Assembly (NCBI GenBank): GCA_943370295.1
Contig: CALRQL020000018.1
Coordinates: forward strand, 7,875-71,874
DNA length: 64,000 bases
Direction: 5' to 3'
DNA from: SB11 sp943370295
GTDB taxonomy: Bacteria > Bacteroidota > Bacteroidia > UBA8524
A model generated the notes under the pieces. It did not search any database. It saw nothing but the letters and a program-made list of their open reading frames with translations, and had not been told where the DNA came from. Below, in pieces: positions 33,748 through 42,569 of this stretch (its first letter is position 1; every line of letters starts with the position of its first letter). The position numbers were made by a program, and so were the translations under genes.

Positions 33748-36700
33748 ATGAAAAAAATCCTTCTTGTATTCCTCTCTCTTTTTTTAATTTTTACTGCCGC
33801 CACTGCCCAAAAGAAATACCAAGGTTTACTTTGGGAAATTTCGGGTAACGGACTTACAAAGCCATCGTATTTGTACGGCACCATGCACGTAAGCAGTAAG
33901 TTGGCTTTTCATTTGGGCGATTCGTTTTTTATTGCTCTTAACAACACCGATATGGTGGCACTTGAACTTAACCCCGATACATGGGTGGATGATATGCTTG
34001 CCTACGACCCTTATGCTTTTTGGGGCGATGGTATGTTCTACTCAGGCAGGGGGGCTAACGACGGTAAAGAGAAACAACGCCGCGAAGCAATTATGGATGC
34101 CCTAAGCCGCGACCCTAGTTTGATTAACTATTATTTATATCGCAGTCAAGGATATACTGGCAATTTTGAAGAAAACACTTATTTGGACTTGTATATTTTT
34201 CAGGCAGGTAAAAAGCTGAAAAAAGAAGTTGGCGGGCTTGAAATTATGAGCGAAACCATGATGCTGACCGATGAGGCGCAGCGCAGGCAACGCGAAGAAT
34301 ATAAATATAAGAAAAACAAACGTAACCCCTACAGCTACGATGAAGAGTACGTAAGTTTTGAAGAAATGCTTGAAAATGCCTATCGTGCGGGCGACTTGGA
34401 TGTTATCGACTCATTAAACGCAGTTGACGGTACCCCCGGATATTTGGAGTATATGCTGTATAAGCGTAACCAAAATATGGCCGACCGCATGGATAGCATT
34501 ATGCGTGATGCAAAGCGCAGTTTGTTTGCCGGTATGGGTGCCGCCCACTTACCGGGCGAAAAAGGGGTGATAGAAATGCTACGCCAAAAAGGGTACACGT
34601 TACGTGCCGTAACTCGCGGCGAGCGTGACCCGAAACAAAAAGAAAAGATTGACGAAATGGTGATACAGCGCAAATTCACTACCCAAAAATCATTTGATAA
34701 TTACTTTGAAGTGGATTTGCCTGGAAAGATGTATGAACTAACCGGTTTTGGCCCTACACGCAGCTATTTCCATCCTGATATGGGCAATGGCAGCTATTAT
34801 ACAGTAACCCGTATTAAAACCTTTAACCGTGAGTTGGAGCAAGACCCTGCTTACGTGCTAAAGGTGGTTGATAGTTTGTTGTATGAAAACGTACCGGGTA
34901 AAATACTGAAACAAAAGAAAATTGAGAAAAACGGGTACAAAGGATTTAGCATCACTACCCGTATAGCTAAGGGCGATATCCATCGTTACGAAATACTAAT
35001 TGCCCCCGATGAAATTTTTGTGTTTAAGCTGGGCGGTATGGGTGAGTTTGCCAAAGGCAAAGAAGCCGACAAGTTCTTCAACTCAATAAAATTAAATATC
35101 CCTGTAAAAACCGACTGGAAGGACTTTACCACTCCTGACGGAATGTTTACCGTGCAAATGCCGCATGCGCCGTTGTTTTACGGCGATACTTCGTTGATGG
35201 GTATTTTTTACAGTACAGAACCTTATACAGCTGTTGATTTTAACAACGGTAATTTATATACGGTGCACAAAGAGTACGCCTACAGTGGTAGTTCGTTGCT
35301 TACGGCAGACTCATTGATGCTTGAAAAGCAGGTGTTTGTAAATGGTGAGCAAAAGTATTATGATGTACTTGAGCGCAACCACAGTGTTGAAGGGGATTTG
35401 GCATTTACCGATGTGCGCTACCGTGTTGACGAGAACTACAACATGCTTGCACGTTATTTTTTGCGCAACGGGTATTTTTACACCCTTTCTGTAAAGTATA
35501 AGAATGATAGTGCTGATGCCGAACGATTTATACGCTCAATAAAGTTTGCAGCTCCTCCTTCGTTTACTTATGCACTTCATGATGATACTGTAATGCATTT
35601 TACGGTTACTACGGCTGTGCAAAAAGAAGATATGGAGAAGTTGTTGCGTAAGTTTAACAACTTTAAAGAAAAGGAAAAAGCCTACCGCACCTTACGTGAG
35701 AGTCGTGCATTTATTGAAAGCACAAAATCTGAAAACTCTGTAACTGTTACCTATATACGTTACGGTAAATATGTACGCTTTAAAGACAGTGCAACTTACT
35801 GGGCTGATATTGAAAAAGCTTACAACAGAGATAGCAGTAATATTATTATTGATAAGAAATTTTACACAAAAAATGGGTTTGATGTATTTGAGATTGACTA
35901 CACAGATACCGGATGCAGCTATGCTACCAAAGAGGTAAATATGCAACGCAACGGTGTTCTGTATGAAATTCGGTCGTCTTATGAGCAAAAGAAAGGGTTA
36001 TCAGACTTTAGCAAAAAGTTTTTTGAAACTTTTACACCCAAAGACACCACAATTGGTGGGGATATATTTGGTAATAATGCTGAGTTGATAATGGCTGACT
36101 TGAACAGTGCCGATAGTGCCACACGCGCCGAAGCCCGAGAATATCTATCGAATGTGAAGGTGAAGCCTGAACACTTTAAACAATGGATTGTGATGGTTGA
36201 TACCTTGCAACCCGAACAAGAAAAGTACTTTGAATTTAAATCGCAACTGATTGAAGAGTTGTGGGAAGTGAAAACGCCTGAGAATATTAACTACCTCAAA
36301 GGGTTGTATGAAAAAGCCGGCGATACGGTTACCTTCCAGCTATCAGTGCTGAAAACATTGTTGTATATGGAAACCGATGAGTCTTACAAAGCATTCAAAG
36401 AGCTGCTTATCAACGAAACTCCGTTGGGTAATCAATATGAAATCAGTTCATTGTTTTGGAGTATTGACGATAGTCTTGAGTTAACGGTCAAGTTGTACCC
36501 TGATATGTTAAAGCTATTTACGTTGGATGAATACAAAGAGCGGGTGATAGGTGTATTGGCCAAGTTAGTGGATAGCAATAAAGTTGCTTTGCCTGTGTAT
36601 AAAGACTTTTTGCCTACGTTGATTAGCGAGGCCAAAAATGAGTTGAAGCGCCAAGCTGCCGCAGATGTAGAAAAAGATGAAGACAACAGTTACTATTCAG

Positions 36701-37383
36701 GCTACGGATATAATAACAGCAGTCTTTATTTAGGTAATTTGGCTACCATACTTATTAGCCAGTACGACGATAAGAATGTGAAACAGTTTTATGACAGGCT
36801 GCTGCAAATGAAAGATAATGAATTGCGCACCGAGGTGGCGTTGAAACTATTGGATAATAAACGTGCGGTGCCCGATACCCTTTGGGAAAGTATAGCCAAG
36901 AAACATGACGACCGCATCAACTTATATGAAGAGTTAGAAAATGCAAAAAGGTTATCTCTGTTCCCAGCAAAATACAGCACCCAAGACTCTATGACCAAAA
37001 GTCTTATCATACGGTCAGTTACCGGCGGTTATAACAGCAAAGAAGTGGACACCATCGTACAGCTTAGCAAACGTTATGTTGAGTTTGAAGGTGAAAAAGG
37101 CTATGTGTATTTGTATAAATATAAGTTGGCTGAAAGCGAAACATGGCGTTTGGGTATTGTGGGCATACAACCTGCTGATACTACAAAAATTAACGCTTCA
37201 AACCGTGTGTTTACCACCGGACAGAAAGTGAATGAGAAAACAACGATTGAAAAACAGTTTTCTGTGATGTTGAAAGAGGAGTTGCTGGGTATTGCTATGG
37301 GGTATGATTATGACTTTGGCGGCGATGAAGACTATGCATACGATGAAGGTGCAGAATATTACGAAGAGGAAGGCGACTATTAA
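33748..37383 (+). CDS. Large secreted protein with N-terminal TraB/GumN domain
   Basis: The 1211-residue protein has a signal peptide (MKKILLVFLSLFLIFTAATAQ), a TraB/GumN domain (about 25-310) with GLLWEISGNGLTKPSYLYGT, and SLFAGMGAAHLPGEKGVIEML at its end. Then come about 500 residues of repeated beta-rich units (phrases like FTTQKSFDNYFEVDLPG and FTVQMPHAPLFYGD), a helical HEAT-like region (about 780-1100) and an acidic, tyrosine-rich tail. TraB/GumN proteins are normally about 300 residues; this is a fourfold extension. Function of the extra parts unknown. Confidence 0.8.
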   Translation: MKKILLVFLSLFLIFTAATAQKKYQGLLWEISGNGLTKPSYLYGTMHVSSKLAFHLGDSFFIALNNTDMVALELNPDTWVDDMLAYDPYAFWGDGMFYSGRGANDGKEKQRREAIMDALSRDPSLINYYLYRSQGYTGNFEENTYLDLYIFQAGKKLKKEVGGLEIMSETMMLTDEAQRRQREEYKYKKNKRNPYSYDEEYVSFEEMLENAYRAGDLDVIDSLNAVDGTPGYLEYMLYKRNQNMADRMDSIMRDAKRSLFAGMGAAHLPGEKGVIEMLRQKGYTLRAVTRGERDPKQKEKIDEMVIQRKFTTQKSFDNYFEVDLPGKMYELTGFGPTRSYFHPDMGNGSYYTVTRIKTFNRELEQDPAYVLKVVDSLLYENVPGKILKQKKIEKNGYKGFSITTRIAKGDIHRYEILIAPDEIFVFKLGGMGEFAKGKEADKFFNSIKLNIPVKTDWKDFTTPDGMFTVQMPHAPLFYGDTSLMGIFYSTEPYTAVDFNNGNLYTVHKEYAYSGSSLLTADSLMLEKQVFVNGEQKYYDVLERNHSVEGDLAFTDVRYRVDENYNMLARYFLRNGYFYTLSVKYKNDSADAERFIRSIKFAAPPSFTYALHDDTVMHFTVTTAVQKEDMEKLLRKFNNFKEKEKAYRTLRESRAFIESTKSENSVTVTYIRYGKYVRFKDSATYWADIEKAYNRDSSNIIIDKKFYTKNGFDVFEIDYTDTGCSYATKEVNMQRNGVLYEIRSSYEQKKGLSDFSKKFFETFTPKDTTIGGDIFGNNAELIMADLNSADSATRAEAREYLSNVKVKPEHFKQWIVMVDTLQPEQEKYFEFKSQLIEELWEVKTPENINYLKGLYEKAGDTVTFQLSVLKTLLYMETDESYKAFKELLINETPLGNQYEISSLFWSIDDSLELTVKLYPDMLKLFTLDEYKERVIGVLAKLVDSNKVALPVYKDFLPTLISEAKNELKRQAAADVEKDEDNSYYSGYGYNNSSLYLGNLATILISQYDDKNVKQFYDRLLQMKDNELRTEVALKLLDNKRAVPDTLWESIAKKHDDRINLYEELENAKRLSLFPAKYSTQDSMTKSLIIRSVTGGYNSKEVDTIVQLSKRYVEFEGEKGYVYLYKYKLAESETWRLGIVGIQPADTTKINASNRVFTTGQKVNEKTTIEKQFSVMLKEELLGIAMGYDYDFGGDEDYAYDEGAEYYEEEGDY

Positions 37384-37395
37384 TAGTCCCCGAAT

Positions 37396-37436
37396 AAAAA
37401 AGAAAGGCTCCGTCGCAGACGGGGCCTTTCTTTTTT
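37396..37436 (+). terminator. Strong intrinsic terminator (bidirectional)
   Basis: AAAAAAGAAAGGCTCCGTC and GACGGGGCCTTTCTTTTTT pair over about 19 positions with two imperfect pairs and a 3-base loop. It lies 12 bases after the TraB/GumN stop and can also end the convergent nfu transcript. Confidence 0.85.
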
Positions 37437-37460
37437 ATAAGAAAATCAGGTTGGAACAAA

Positions 37461-38027
37461 TTACATTGCTTCGGCTTCCACTGCTTCTACTTCAGGCACC
37501 ATACGCTTCAACATGTTTTCGATACCGGCTTTTAATGTAATGGTTGACGATGGGCAACCGCTGCATGAACCGCGGAGTTCCACCTTCACAATACCCTCTT
37601 CAAACGATTTAAAGGCAATCGCACCACCATCCATTTCAACAGCAGGCTTCACATACGTATCCAGCATGTTTTTAATCTTAATCACCGCCTCACTATCTTC
37701 ACCGCTGGTCTCTTTTTTCTCAACAGGGTTTATAATAGTGGCACCACTTTCAAGGTATTCCTTCACAAATTCTTTCAGTTGTGGCGCAATATCATACCAC
37801 TCATAGGTGCTAAGTTTGGTAACCGTAACAAAGTTATTCATAATGAATACCGCATTCACAAACGGAAATTCAAACAACTTGGTAGCAAGGGGCGAGCGTA
37901 GCGCCGATTGCCTTGTTTGAAAATCAGCACTATCGTCGGGCAAAATCATTCGGTTGGCCACAAACTTCATCGTCTCAGGATTGGGGGTAGCCTCAGTGTA
38001 TATATTAATTAATTCTTTGGTCTCCAT
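37461..38027 (-). CDS. Nfu-type iron-sulfur cluster carrier (NifU family)
   Basis: The 188-residue protein has an Nfu N-terminal domain (about 8-90: YTEATPNPETMKFVANR, LFEFPFVNAVFIMNNFVTVTK) and a C-terminal NifU domain (about 110-180) with GSCSGCPSS, the Cys-X2-Cys that holds a [4Fe-4S] cluster. It acts in cytoplasmic Fe-S cluster delivery. It is alone between the TraB/GumN gene and the pirin gene. Confidence 0.92.
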   Translation of the reverse strand: METKELINIYTEATPNPETMKFVANRMILPDDSADFQTRQSALRSPLATKLFEFPFVNAVFIMNNFVTVTKLSTYEWYDIAPQLKEFVKEYLESGATIINPVEKKETSGEDSEAVIKIKNMLDTYVKPAVEMDGGAIAFKSFEEGIVKVELRGSCSGCPSSTITLKAGIENMLKRMVPEVEAVEAEAM

Positions 38028-38078
38028 TGTGTTCTGTCTTTCTTATTTAGAATTATTCTACAAAAATAACACAAATCT

Positions 38079-38111
38079 TTGTTTTTAGTTCAGCAACAAA
38101 TTTTATCTTTG
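38079..38111 (+). promoter_or_regulatory. Promoter of the pirin-yceI unit
   Basis: TTG (38079-38081), 22 bases, then TATCTTTG (38104-38111), a near-perfect Bacteroidota promoter. The start site is expected near 38118, immediately before two palindromes. Confidence 0.65.
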
Positions 38112-38118
38112 GCACAAC

Positions 38119-38148
38119 GTTTGTTTAAACAAACAATGTTTAAACATT
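38119..38148. promoter_or_regulatory. Two adjoining perfect palindromes (probable operator)
   Basis: GTTTGTTTAAACAAAC (38119-38134) is directly followed by AATGTTTAAACATT (38135-38148). Both are perfect and share the core GTTTAAAC, spaced 15 bases apart centre to centre. They lie at the expected transcription start, as a repressor site would. The regulator is not identifiable in the window. Confidence 0.7.
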
Positions 38149-38163
38149 AATTTGTTTTTAACT

Positions 38164-39027
38164 ATGAACCGTAAGAACTTCTTAAAAACAGGCTTTTTAT
38201 CAGCAGCAGTAATAGGGCTGGGCGGCAAAATAATGCAACTGGCCGGTAGAACCGAAGAAACGGAACATGGAACAATCGGATACAACCACTTACCTAACAA
38301 GGAGATTAAAACAATGAACACTGTATTGCACAAAGCCGAAACCCGCGGACATGCAAACCACGGCTGGCTTGACACCCACCACACATTTAGTTTTGCCAAT
38401 TACATGAATCCTGATAGGATGCACTTTGGCAACCTGCGTGTGCTGAACGACGATATTGTTGACGGGGGCATGGGCTTTGGAACACACCCGCATAATAATA
38501 TGGAGATTATCTCTATACCGCTTAGTGGTGATTTGGAGCACAAAGACAGCATGGGCAATGTAGCCGTGATAAAGCAAAACGATATACAGATTATGAGTGC
38601 CGGAACCGGCATTTACCACAGCGAGTACAATAAAAACACTGATAACAAGGTGAACTTTTTGCAGATATGGGTTTTCCCTAAGCAAAAAAATATTGAACCC
38701 CGCTACGACCAAATAACCCTTGTGGCTGCTGACCGTGATAATAAGCTACAGCAAATTGTATCACCCGGTAAAGACAGTGCAGGCGTTTGGATTAACCAAG
38801 ATGCATGGTTTTACTTGGGTAGCTTGAAAAAAGGCTTTACAACCAACCACAAACTGAATTTGAAAGGCAACGGTATCTACGCGTTTGTAATAAACGGTAA
38901 CGTAACCATTAGCGGTCAGGCTTTAAACAAGCGCGACGGTTTTGGAGTATGGGATACTGATGCAATTGATATAACTGCCGATAGCGATGCTGAATTGCTT
39001 TTGATGGAAGTACCAATGGCTATTTAA
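38164..39027 (+). CDS. Pirin-family protein with an exported-type N-terminus
   Basis: From the ATG at 38164 the protein has 287 residues (a TTG at 38152 is less likely). Residues about 51-287 are a full pirin: THHTFSFANYM, MHFGNLRVLNDD and the metal-ligand residues in GTHPHNNMEI and YHSEYN. Family members include YhhW-type quercetinases. Cytoplasmic pirins usually begin at the position of MNTVLHKAET (38314); here about 50 residues precede it, starting NRKNFLKTGFLSAAVIGLGG, a Tat-like or lipoprotein-free signal. The yceI gene follows 50 bases later. Confidence 0.85.
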   Translation: MNRKNFLKTGFLSAAVIGLGGKIMQLAGRTEETEHGTIGYNHLPNKEIKTMNTVLHKAETRGHANHGWLDTHHTFSFANYMNPDRMHFGNLRVLNDDIVDGGMGFGTHPHNNMEIISIPLSGDLEHKDSMGNVAVIKQNDIQIMSAGTGIYHSEYNKNTDNKVNFLQIWVFPKQKNIEPRYDQITLVAADRDNKLQQIVSPGKDSAGVWINQDAWFYLGSLKKGFTTNHKLNLKGNGIYAFVINGNVTISGQALNKRDGFGVWDTDAIDITADSDAELLLMEVPMAI

Positions 39028-39077
39028 TACGGATTACATTTTAACAAAAAACATTTAAAACATTAATATTTAACACA

Positions 39078-39623
39078 ATGGCAACAACAACTTGGAACAT
39101 TGACAACGCTCATAGCGAAATTCACTTTAAAGTGAAACACATGGTAATATCTACTGTTACCGGAAAATTTAATGAGTTTACTGCTTCGGCTGAAACCGAA
39201 GGTGATGACTTTACTACCGCTAAAATAAAGTTTGAAGCTAAAACTGCTTCGATTGATACCGGTGTGGCTGACCGTGATGCTCACTTGCGCAGCGATGACT
39301 TTTTTAATGCTGAGAAATACCCAGCGTTAACCTTTGAAAGCACTGAATTAGTGAAGAAAAGCGATAGCGATTATGTATTGCGCGGTAACCTTACCATCCG
39401 TGATATTACTAAACCCATTGAATTGGACGTTGATTTTGGCGGTACTACCGTTGACCCTTGGGGCTTAACCCGTGCAGGTTTTGAAATTAGCGGTAAAATT
39501 AACCGCAAAGAGTATGATTTGAAGTGGAGCGCAGTAACCGAAGCCGGTGGCCTTGTAGTGAGCGATGACGTGAAGTTGGTTTTGAACGTTGAGATGGTAA
39601 AAGCACAACCTGCAACTGCATAA
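39078..39623 (+). CDS. YceI-family protein
   Basis: The 181-residue protein contains the lipocalin-like YceI fold: WNIDNAHSEIHFKVKHMVIS, DDFFNAEKYPALTFEST and LTIRDITKPIELDVDFGG. YceI proteins bind isoprenoid-like lipids and are often induced under stress. Most are periplasmic, but this one shows no signal peptide. It follows the pirin gene and precedes a terminator, so both are probably one unit under the palindrome-bearing promoter. Confidence 0.92.
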   Translation: MATTTWNIDNAHSEIHFKVKHMVISTVTGKFNEFTASAETEGDDFTTAKIKFEAKTASIDTGVADRDAHLRSDDFFNAEKYPALTFESTELVKKSDSDYVLRGNLTIRDITKPIELDVDFGGTTVDPWGLTRAGFEISGKINRKEYDLKWSAVTEAGGLVVSDDVKLVLNVEMVKAQPATA

Positions 39624-39648
39624 TTTACAGCAACACACAGTATATACG

Positions 39649-39680
39649 AAAGCCGGACAAGCAATTGCCCGGCTTTTTTT
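39649..39680. terminator. Terminator after yceI
   Basis: AAAGCCGGACAAG and TTGCCCGGCTTT form a nearly complete stem, followed by a run of T in the plus direction. It overlaps the end of the convergent gene at 39679 by two bases. Confidence 0.75.
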
Positions 39681-40422
39681 ATTTGCTTTTATACTTCAAT
39701 ATTTCGTCTTCTGAAAAATATAAAATCTTAAAATCAGCATCAAATTTTACAATAATTCTTGATTTCGCTTCCATTGCCTTTCTTAGTTCAGTATCGTACC
39801 AGTTGCCAACCATTAAAAAAGACAGAGTACAGCTTTCTTCATTTTGTTCGAGCAATTTCCAGCTTGATGCTAATGCATGTACAGTTCTTGCTGTATATTT
39901 TTTATAGTAGTGTTTATTAATAAAATTATCAATTCTATCTCTGGTCAGATTGGTTTTGTCAAAAAACTTTTCAGTAATTGGAGCAAAAAAGTTTGAAGCC
40001 TCAAAAGTTTCCTCAGAGAGACTTTGTAAGTACTCATTTACTTTAGTTTTAGCTGCTATTAATACTTCTTTTTCCGAACGATTCCCAACAGAACTTGTTT
40101 TGATTGTATTTGTTTTAATTGTAAATACAACTAGAATAGCTATTAAGCTGGCGAAAAATGCATAAAAAATGTATTTACTCTGTTTTTGTTTTAGCCACTG
40201 TTCTGGAGTCAACTTTGACGAAGGGTAGATATCAAACTCATTATATATGGTATTCATTTTATCTTCATAGTTTAAGGAGCCAATAACTCCTTCAATAAAC
40301 TTTAATCTTCGCCTTTTAACCCATATAACCCCCCAAACTAAGAGTACTAAAATGTAAGCAACAAAAGCCATTTCGCTTGTTGCAACAACGTCAAGGTTTT
40401 CTAGAAATGTTTTAATCATCAA
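39679..40422 (-). CDS. Two-helix membrane protein of unknown function (tandem paralogue B)
   Basis: The 247-residue protein has two hydrophobic segments (about 17-34, MAFVAYILVLLVWGVIWV; and about 88-105, YAFFASLIAILVVFTI) and a C-terminal soluble region of about 140 residues. It is clearly related to the neighbouring gene at 40539: both share FLxNLDxVATSxMAFVAYI and SLNYEDKxNTIY. AT-richer than the flanking genes. No family recognised. Confidence 0.7.
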   Translation of the reverse strand: MMIKTFLENLDVVATSEMAFVAYILVLLVWGVIWVKRRRLKFIEGVIGSLNYEDKMNTIYNEFDIYPSSKLTPEQWLKQKQSKYIFYAFFASLIAILVVFTIKTNTIKTSSVGNRSEKEVLIAAKTKVNEYLQSLSEETFEASNFFAPITEKFFDKTNLTRDRIDNFINKHYYKKYTARTVHALASSWKLLEQNEESCTLSFLMVGNWYDTELRKAMEAKSRIIVKFDADFKILYFSEDEILKYKSK

Positions 40423-40538
40423 TTAAGCAGCAGTTTATTACCTATATGTTGAATTGTAGATTACCAATAATAGCTCTATTAAATTATAATTTGAGAGCAT
40501 ACTTTACAACGAAAGATAAAATAAATAGTGATGTTATT

Positions 40539-41291
40539 TTAAGCCTTTCTGCTATCTCTTAATACTTTAATGGCATGAAAGTAGTAGAATCTAAAATACT
40601 TATCAAACTTTACCAAGTATAAAGACTTAAGACTTACAGTTCGCTTTTGTGGGACTGAATACCAACTTTCTAGCATTTCAAAAGTCACAATGCAACTATC
40701 TTTATATTTATTAATCACTGACCAAGTATTTGGGATTGAGGCTAATGCAGGATCCTTAAAATCAGGATAGTATTCCGTTTCAATATTGTACTGTATTGCT
40801 TTTCTAGTTGTATTTTTCATTGTAAAGAATCTTTCAACATCAGGAGCAAAAAACTTTTCAGCGGCAAATGATTTATTCGTTAGGCTTAAGAAATAATCAT
40901 TTGTAAAGGCTATGCCTTTTTCAATGATTTTATTATTAGTAAGCTTTTCGAAATCATTGCTTTCTGGCAATGATTGGCTGGTGCTAATCGCGAAAGAAAT
41001 AATAATTGCAACGATGCTGCTTAAAAATGCTGTTAAAGTATATTTATGTTTTTTGTGTTTAAGCCATTGTTCAGGTGATTTGCTTATTGATGATGGTGTT
41101 ACGTCAAGCTCATGATAAATGGTATTGACTTTGTCTTCATAATTTAATGAGTGAATTACGTTCTCAATAAATTTTAGTTTTTGCTTTTTGACAGTTACAA
41201 AAGCCCAGACTGAAAGGACAAAGATATATGCAACAAAGGCCATCGGGCTGGTAGCTACAATATCAAGGTTATCTAAAAATTCTTTTATCAT
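40539..41291 (-). CDS. Two-helix membrane protein of unknown function (tandem paralogue A)
   Basis: The start at 41291 (MIKEFLDNLDIVATS) aligns with the paralogue downstream; an ATG at 41303 would add four residues. The 250-residue protein has the same layout: helix 1 (MAFVAYIFVLSVWAFVTV), cytoplasmic linker with SLNYEDKVNTIYHELD, helix 2 (LTAFLSSIVAIIISFAIS), then a soluble domain with several Trp/Tyr. The two genes are 116 bases apart, same strand, and have diverged strongly, so the duplication is old. Confidence 0.7.
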   Translation of the reverse strand: MIKEFLDNLDIVATSPMAFVAYIFVLSVWAFVTVKKQKLKFIENVIHSLNYEDKVNTIYHELDVTPSSISKSPEQWLKHKKHKYTLTAFLSSIVAIIISFAISTSQSLPESNDFEKLTNNKIIEKGIAFTNDYFLSLTNKSFAAEKFFAPDVERFFTMKNTTRKAIQYNIETEYYPDFKDPALASIPNTWSVINKYKDSCIVTFEMLESWYSVPQKRTVSLKSLYLVKFDKYFRFYYFHAIKVLRDSRKA

Positions 41292-41421
41292 ATGGTTACG
41301 CAAAAGACTATCTCAAATATAATAACCTATATGATTTATTTAGCAATTAATTAATTAGTCGTTAGCTGTAACATAGTTTTCACCTCACCACGTAGGCGGT
41401 AATCCCATAAGCACTGACACA

Positions 41422-41557
41422 CCCTTCGGCAGGCTCAGGAAATCCCTGCGCACCCCACACTGTCAAATTGAGCACAGCGAAATTTCTTATCTCAACTGTG
41501 TGAACACGAAGCTAAACACACATTTCCAATAAGATGCTTCCTTCGTCAGTAGGACAG
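41422..41557 (-). repeat. Dispersed intergenic repeat, copy 2 (inverted relative to copy 1)
   Basis: Read on the minus strand this repeats the elements of 21613-21747: gacgaaggaagcatcttatt, aatttcgctgtgctcaattt and gagcctgccgaaggg, in the same order and with similar spacing. It lies in a 340-base gap that otherwise holds only the terminator at 41574. Confidence 0.75.
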
Positions 41558-41573
41558 TTGGGTAATAAACAAC

Positions 41574-41607
41574 AAAGCCACTAAAACATTTGTGTATTAG
41601 TGGCTTT
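41574..41607 (-). terminator. Terminator after the DsbA-like gene
   Basis: AAAGCCACTAA and TTAGTGGCTTT form a perfect 11-bp stem with a 12-base loop, 24 bases past the stop codon at 41631. Confidence 0.7.
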
Positions 41608-41630
41608 GCAGCTATAAGTAAAACAAACTA

Positions 41631-42461
41631 TTATTCGCAGTCTTTGCCTGGCTCACAACTGGGACCGTCACCAACCATTTCAAAAGCAGGCTGTGGGTTG
41701 GCTTTTCGCCACTCTTCAAACGATTTGTTAAGGGTTTGTAAGAACACAGTGGGGTCTTGCGCACCCGATACTGCGTATTTTCTATCAAACACAAAAAACG
41801 GAACTCCGCGCACGCCTAATTGCATGGCCTCGGTTTCATCTGCGCGAACCTCGGCAGCATAAGCATCGCTTTCTAAAACAGCTTTAAGTGCTGCACTGTC
41901 AAGGCCTATTTCAATGCCTAATTGCAGCAAAACATTCAAGTCGTCCGTGTTTTTGCCTTCGGTAAAATACGACCTGAATAATAGTTCTTCGGCTTCGTCT
42001 TGCTTACCATATTGTTTAGCAAAATGGCTAAAACGGTGCGCATTAAACGAGTTAGCAACAACCGCCTTTTCAAGGTGGTATTCAAGCCCTACTTGTTTTG
42101 CCATATTGGTTACATATTCGGTCATACCTTGTGCTTCCTCAATGCTAATGCCCTTGTGTTCTGCTAAGTATTGTGTGGTACTTTTAGAAGTATCGGTCAC
42201 CATATCCGGTGATAGTTCAAAACTCTTCCATTCCAATTCTATCGCATGGCTGTTAGCAAACTGCCCCATGGCAGCTTCAAACTTCCGTTTGCCTATGTAG
42301 CAAAACGGACACATTACGTCGCTCCAAATCTCTACTTTCATTTTTTTAGGTATTGTATCGGTGTTAATTTCTGATTTTACGGTACGTGCAACGGATTGCC
42401 CCCAAGCAGCGGTATTGCTTAGCAGCAATACAATGGTAGTGACAACAGTTATTTTTTTCAC
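41631..42461 (-). CDS. DsbA/FrnE-family oxidoreductase with signal peptide
   Basis: From a GTG at 42461 the protein has 276 residues and begins with a signal peptide (KKITVVTTIVLLLSNTAAWG); a longer GTG start at 42491 and an internal ATG at 42341 also exist. The thioredoxin-like domain carries EIWSDVMCPFCYIGKRKF (CPFC active site) and VRGVPFFVFDRKYAVSGAQ with the cis-Pro loop. FrnE proteins are normally cytoplasmic, so export would be unusual. The C-terminus adds CEPGKDCE. The gene is divergent from an HxlR regulator. Confidence 0.85.
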   Translation of the reverse strand: MKKITVVTTIVLLLSNTAAWGQSVARTVKSEINTDTIPKKMKVEIWSDVMCPFCYIGKRKFEAAMGQFANSHAIELEWKSFELSPDMVTDTSKSTTQYLAEHKGISIEEAQGMTEYVTNMAKQVGLEYHLEKAVVANSFNAHRFSHFAKQYGKQDEAEELLFRSYFTEGKNTDDLNVLLQLGIEIGLDSAALKAVLESDAYAAEVRADETEAMQLGVRGVPFFVFDRKYAVSGAQDPTVFLQTLNKSFEEWRKANPQPAFEMVGDGPSCEPGKDCE

Positions 42462-42505
42462 TTGTTTGTTGGTGGGGTAATTCAGTATCACATTACAAAC
42501 TTACT

Positions 42506-42513
42506 TATATTTG
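42506..42513 (+). promoter_or_regulatory. Promoter -7 box of the HxlR-type gene
   Basis: TATATTTG matches TAnnTTTG. The two palindromes at 42525 and 42541 lie immediately downstream of it and before the ATG at 42570. Confidence 0.5.
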
Positions 42514-42524
42514 CTATGTATTTT

Positions 42525-42554
42525 ATAGTACTATGCTATTGTATAGCGCTATAC
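42525..42554. promoter_or_regulatory. Paired palindromes between DsbA-like and HxlR genes (probable operator)
   Basis: ATAGTACTAT (42525-42534) and GTATAGCGCTATAC (42541-42554) are perfect palindromes with TATAG-type half sites, about 18 bases apart centre to centre. HxlR dimers bind such sites upstream of their own and divergent genes, so auto-regulation and control of the DsbA-like gene is likely. Confidence 0.65.
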
Positions 42555-42569
42555 TTTTAGTAAGTAACG

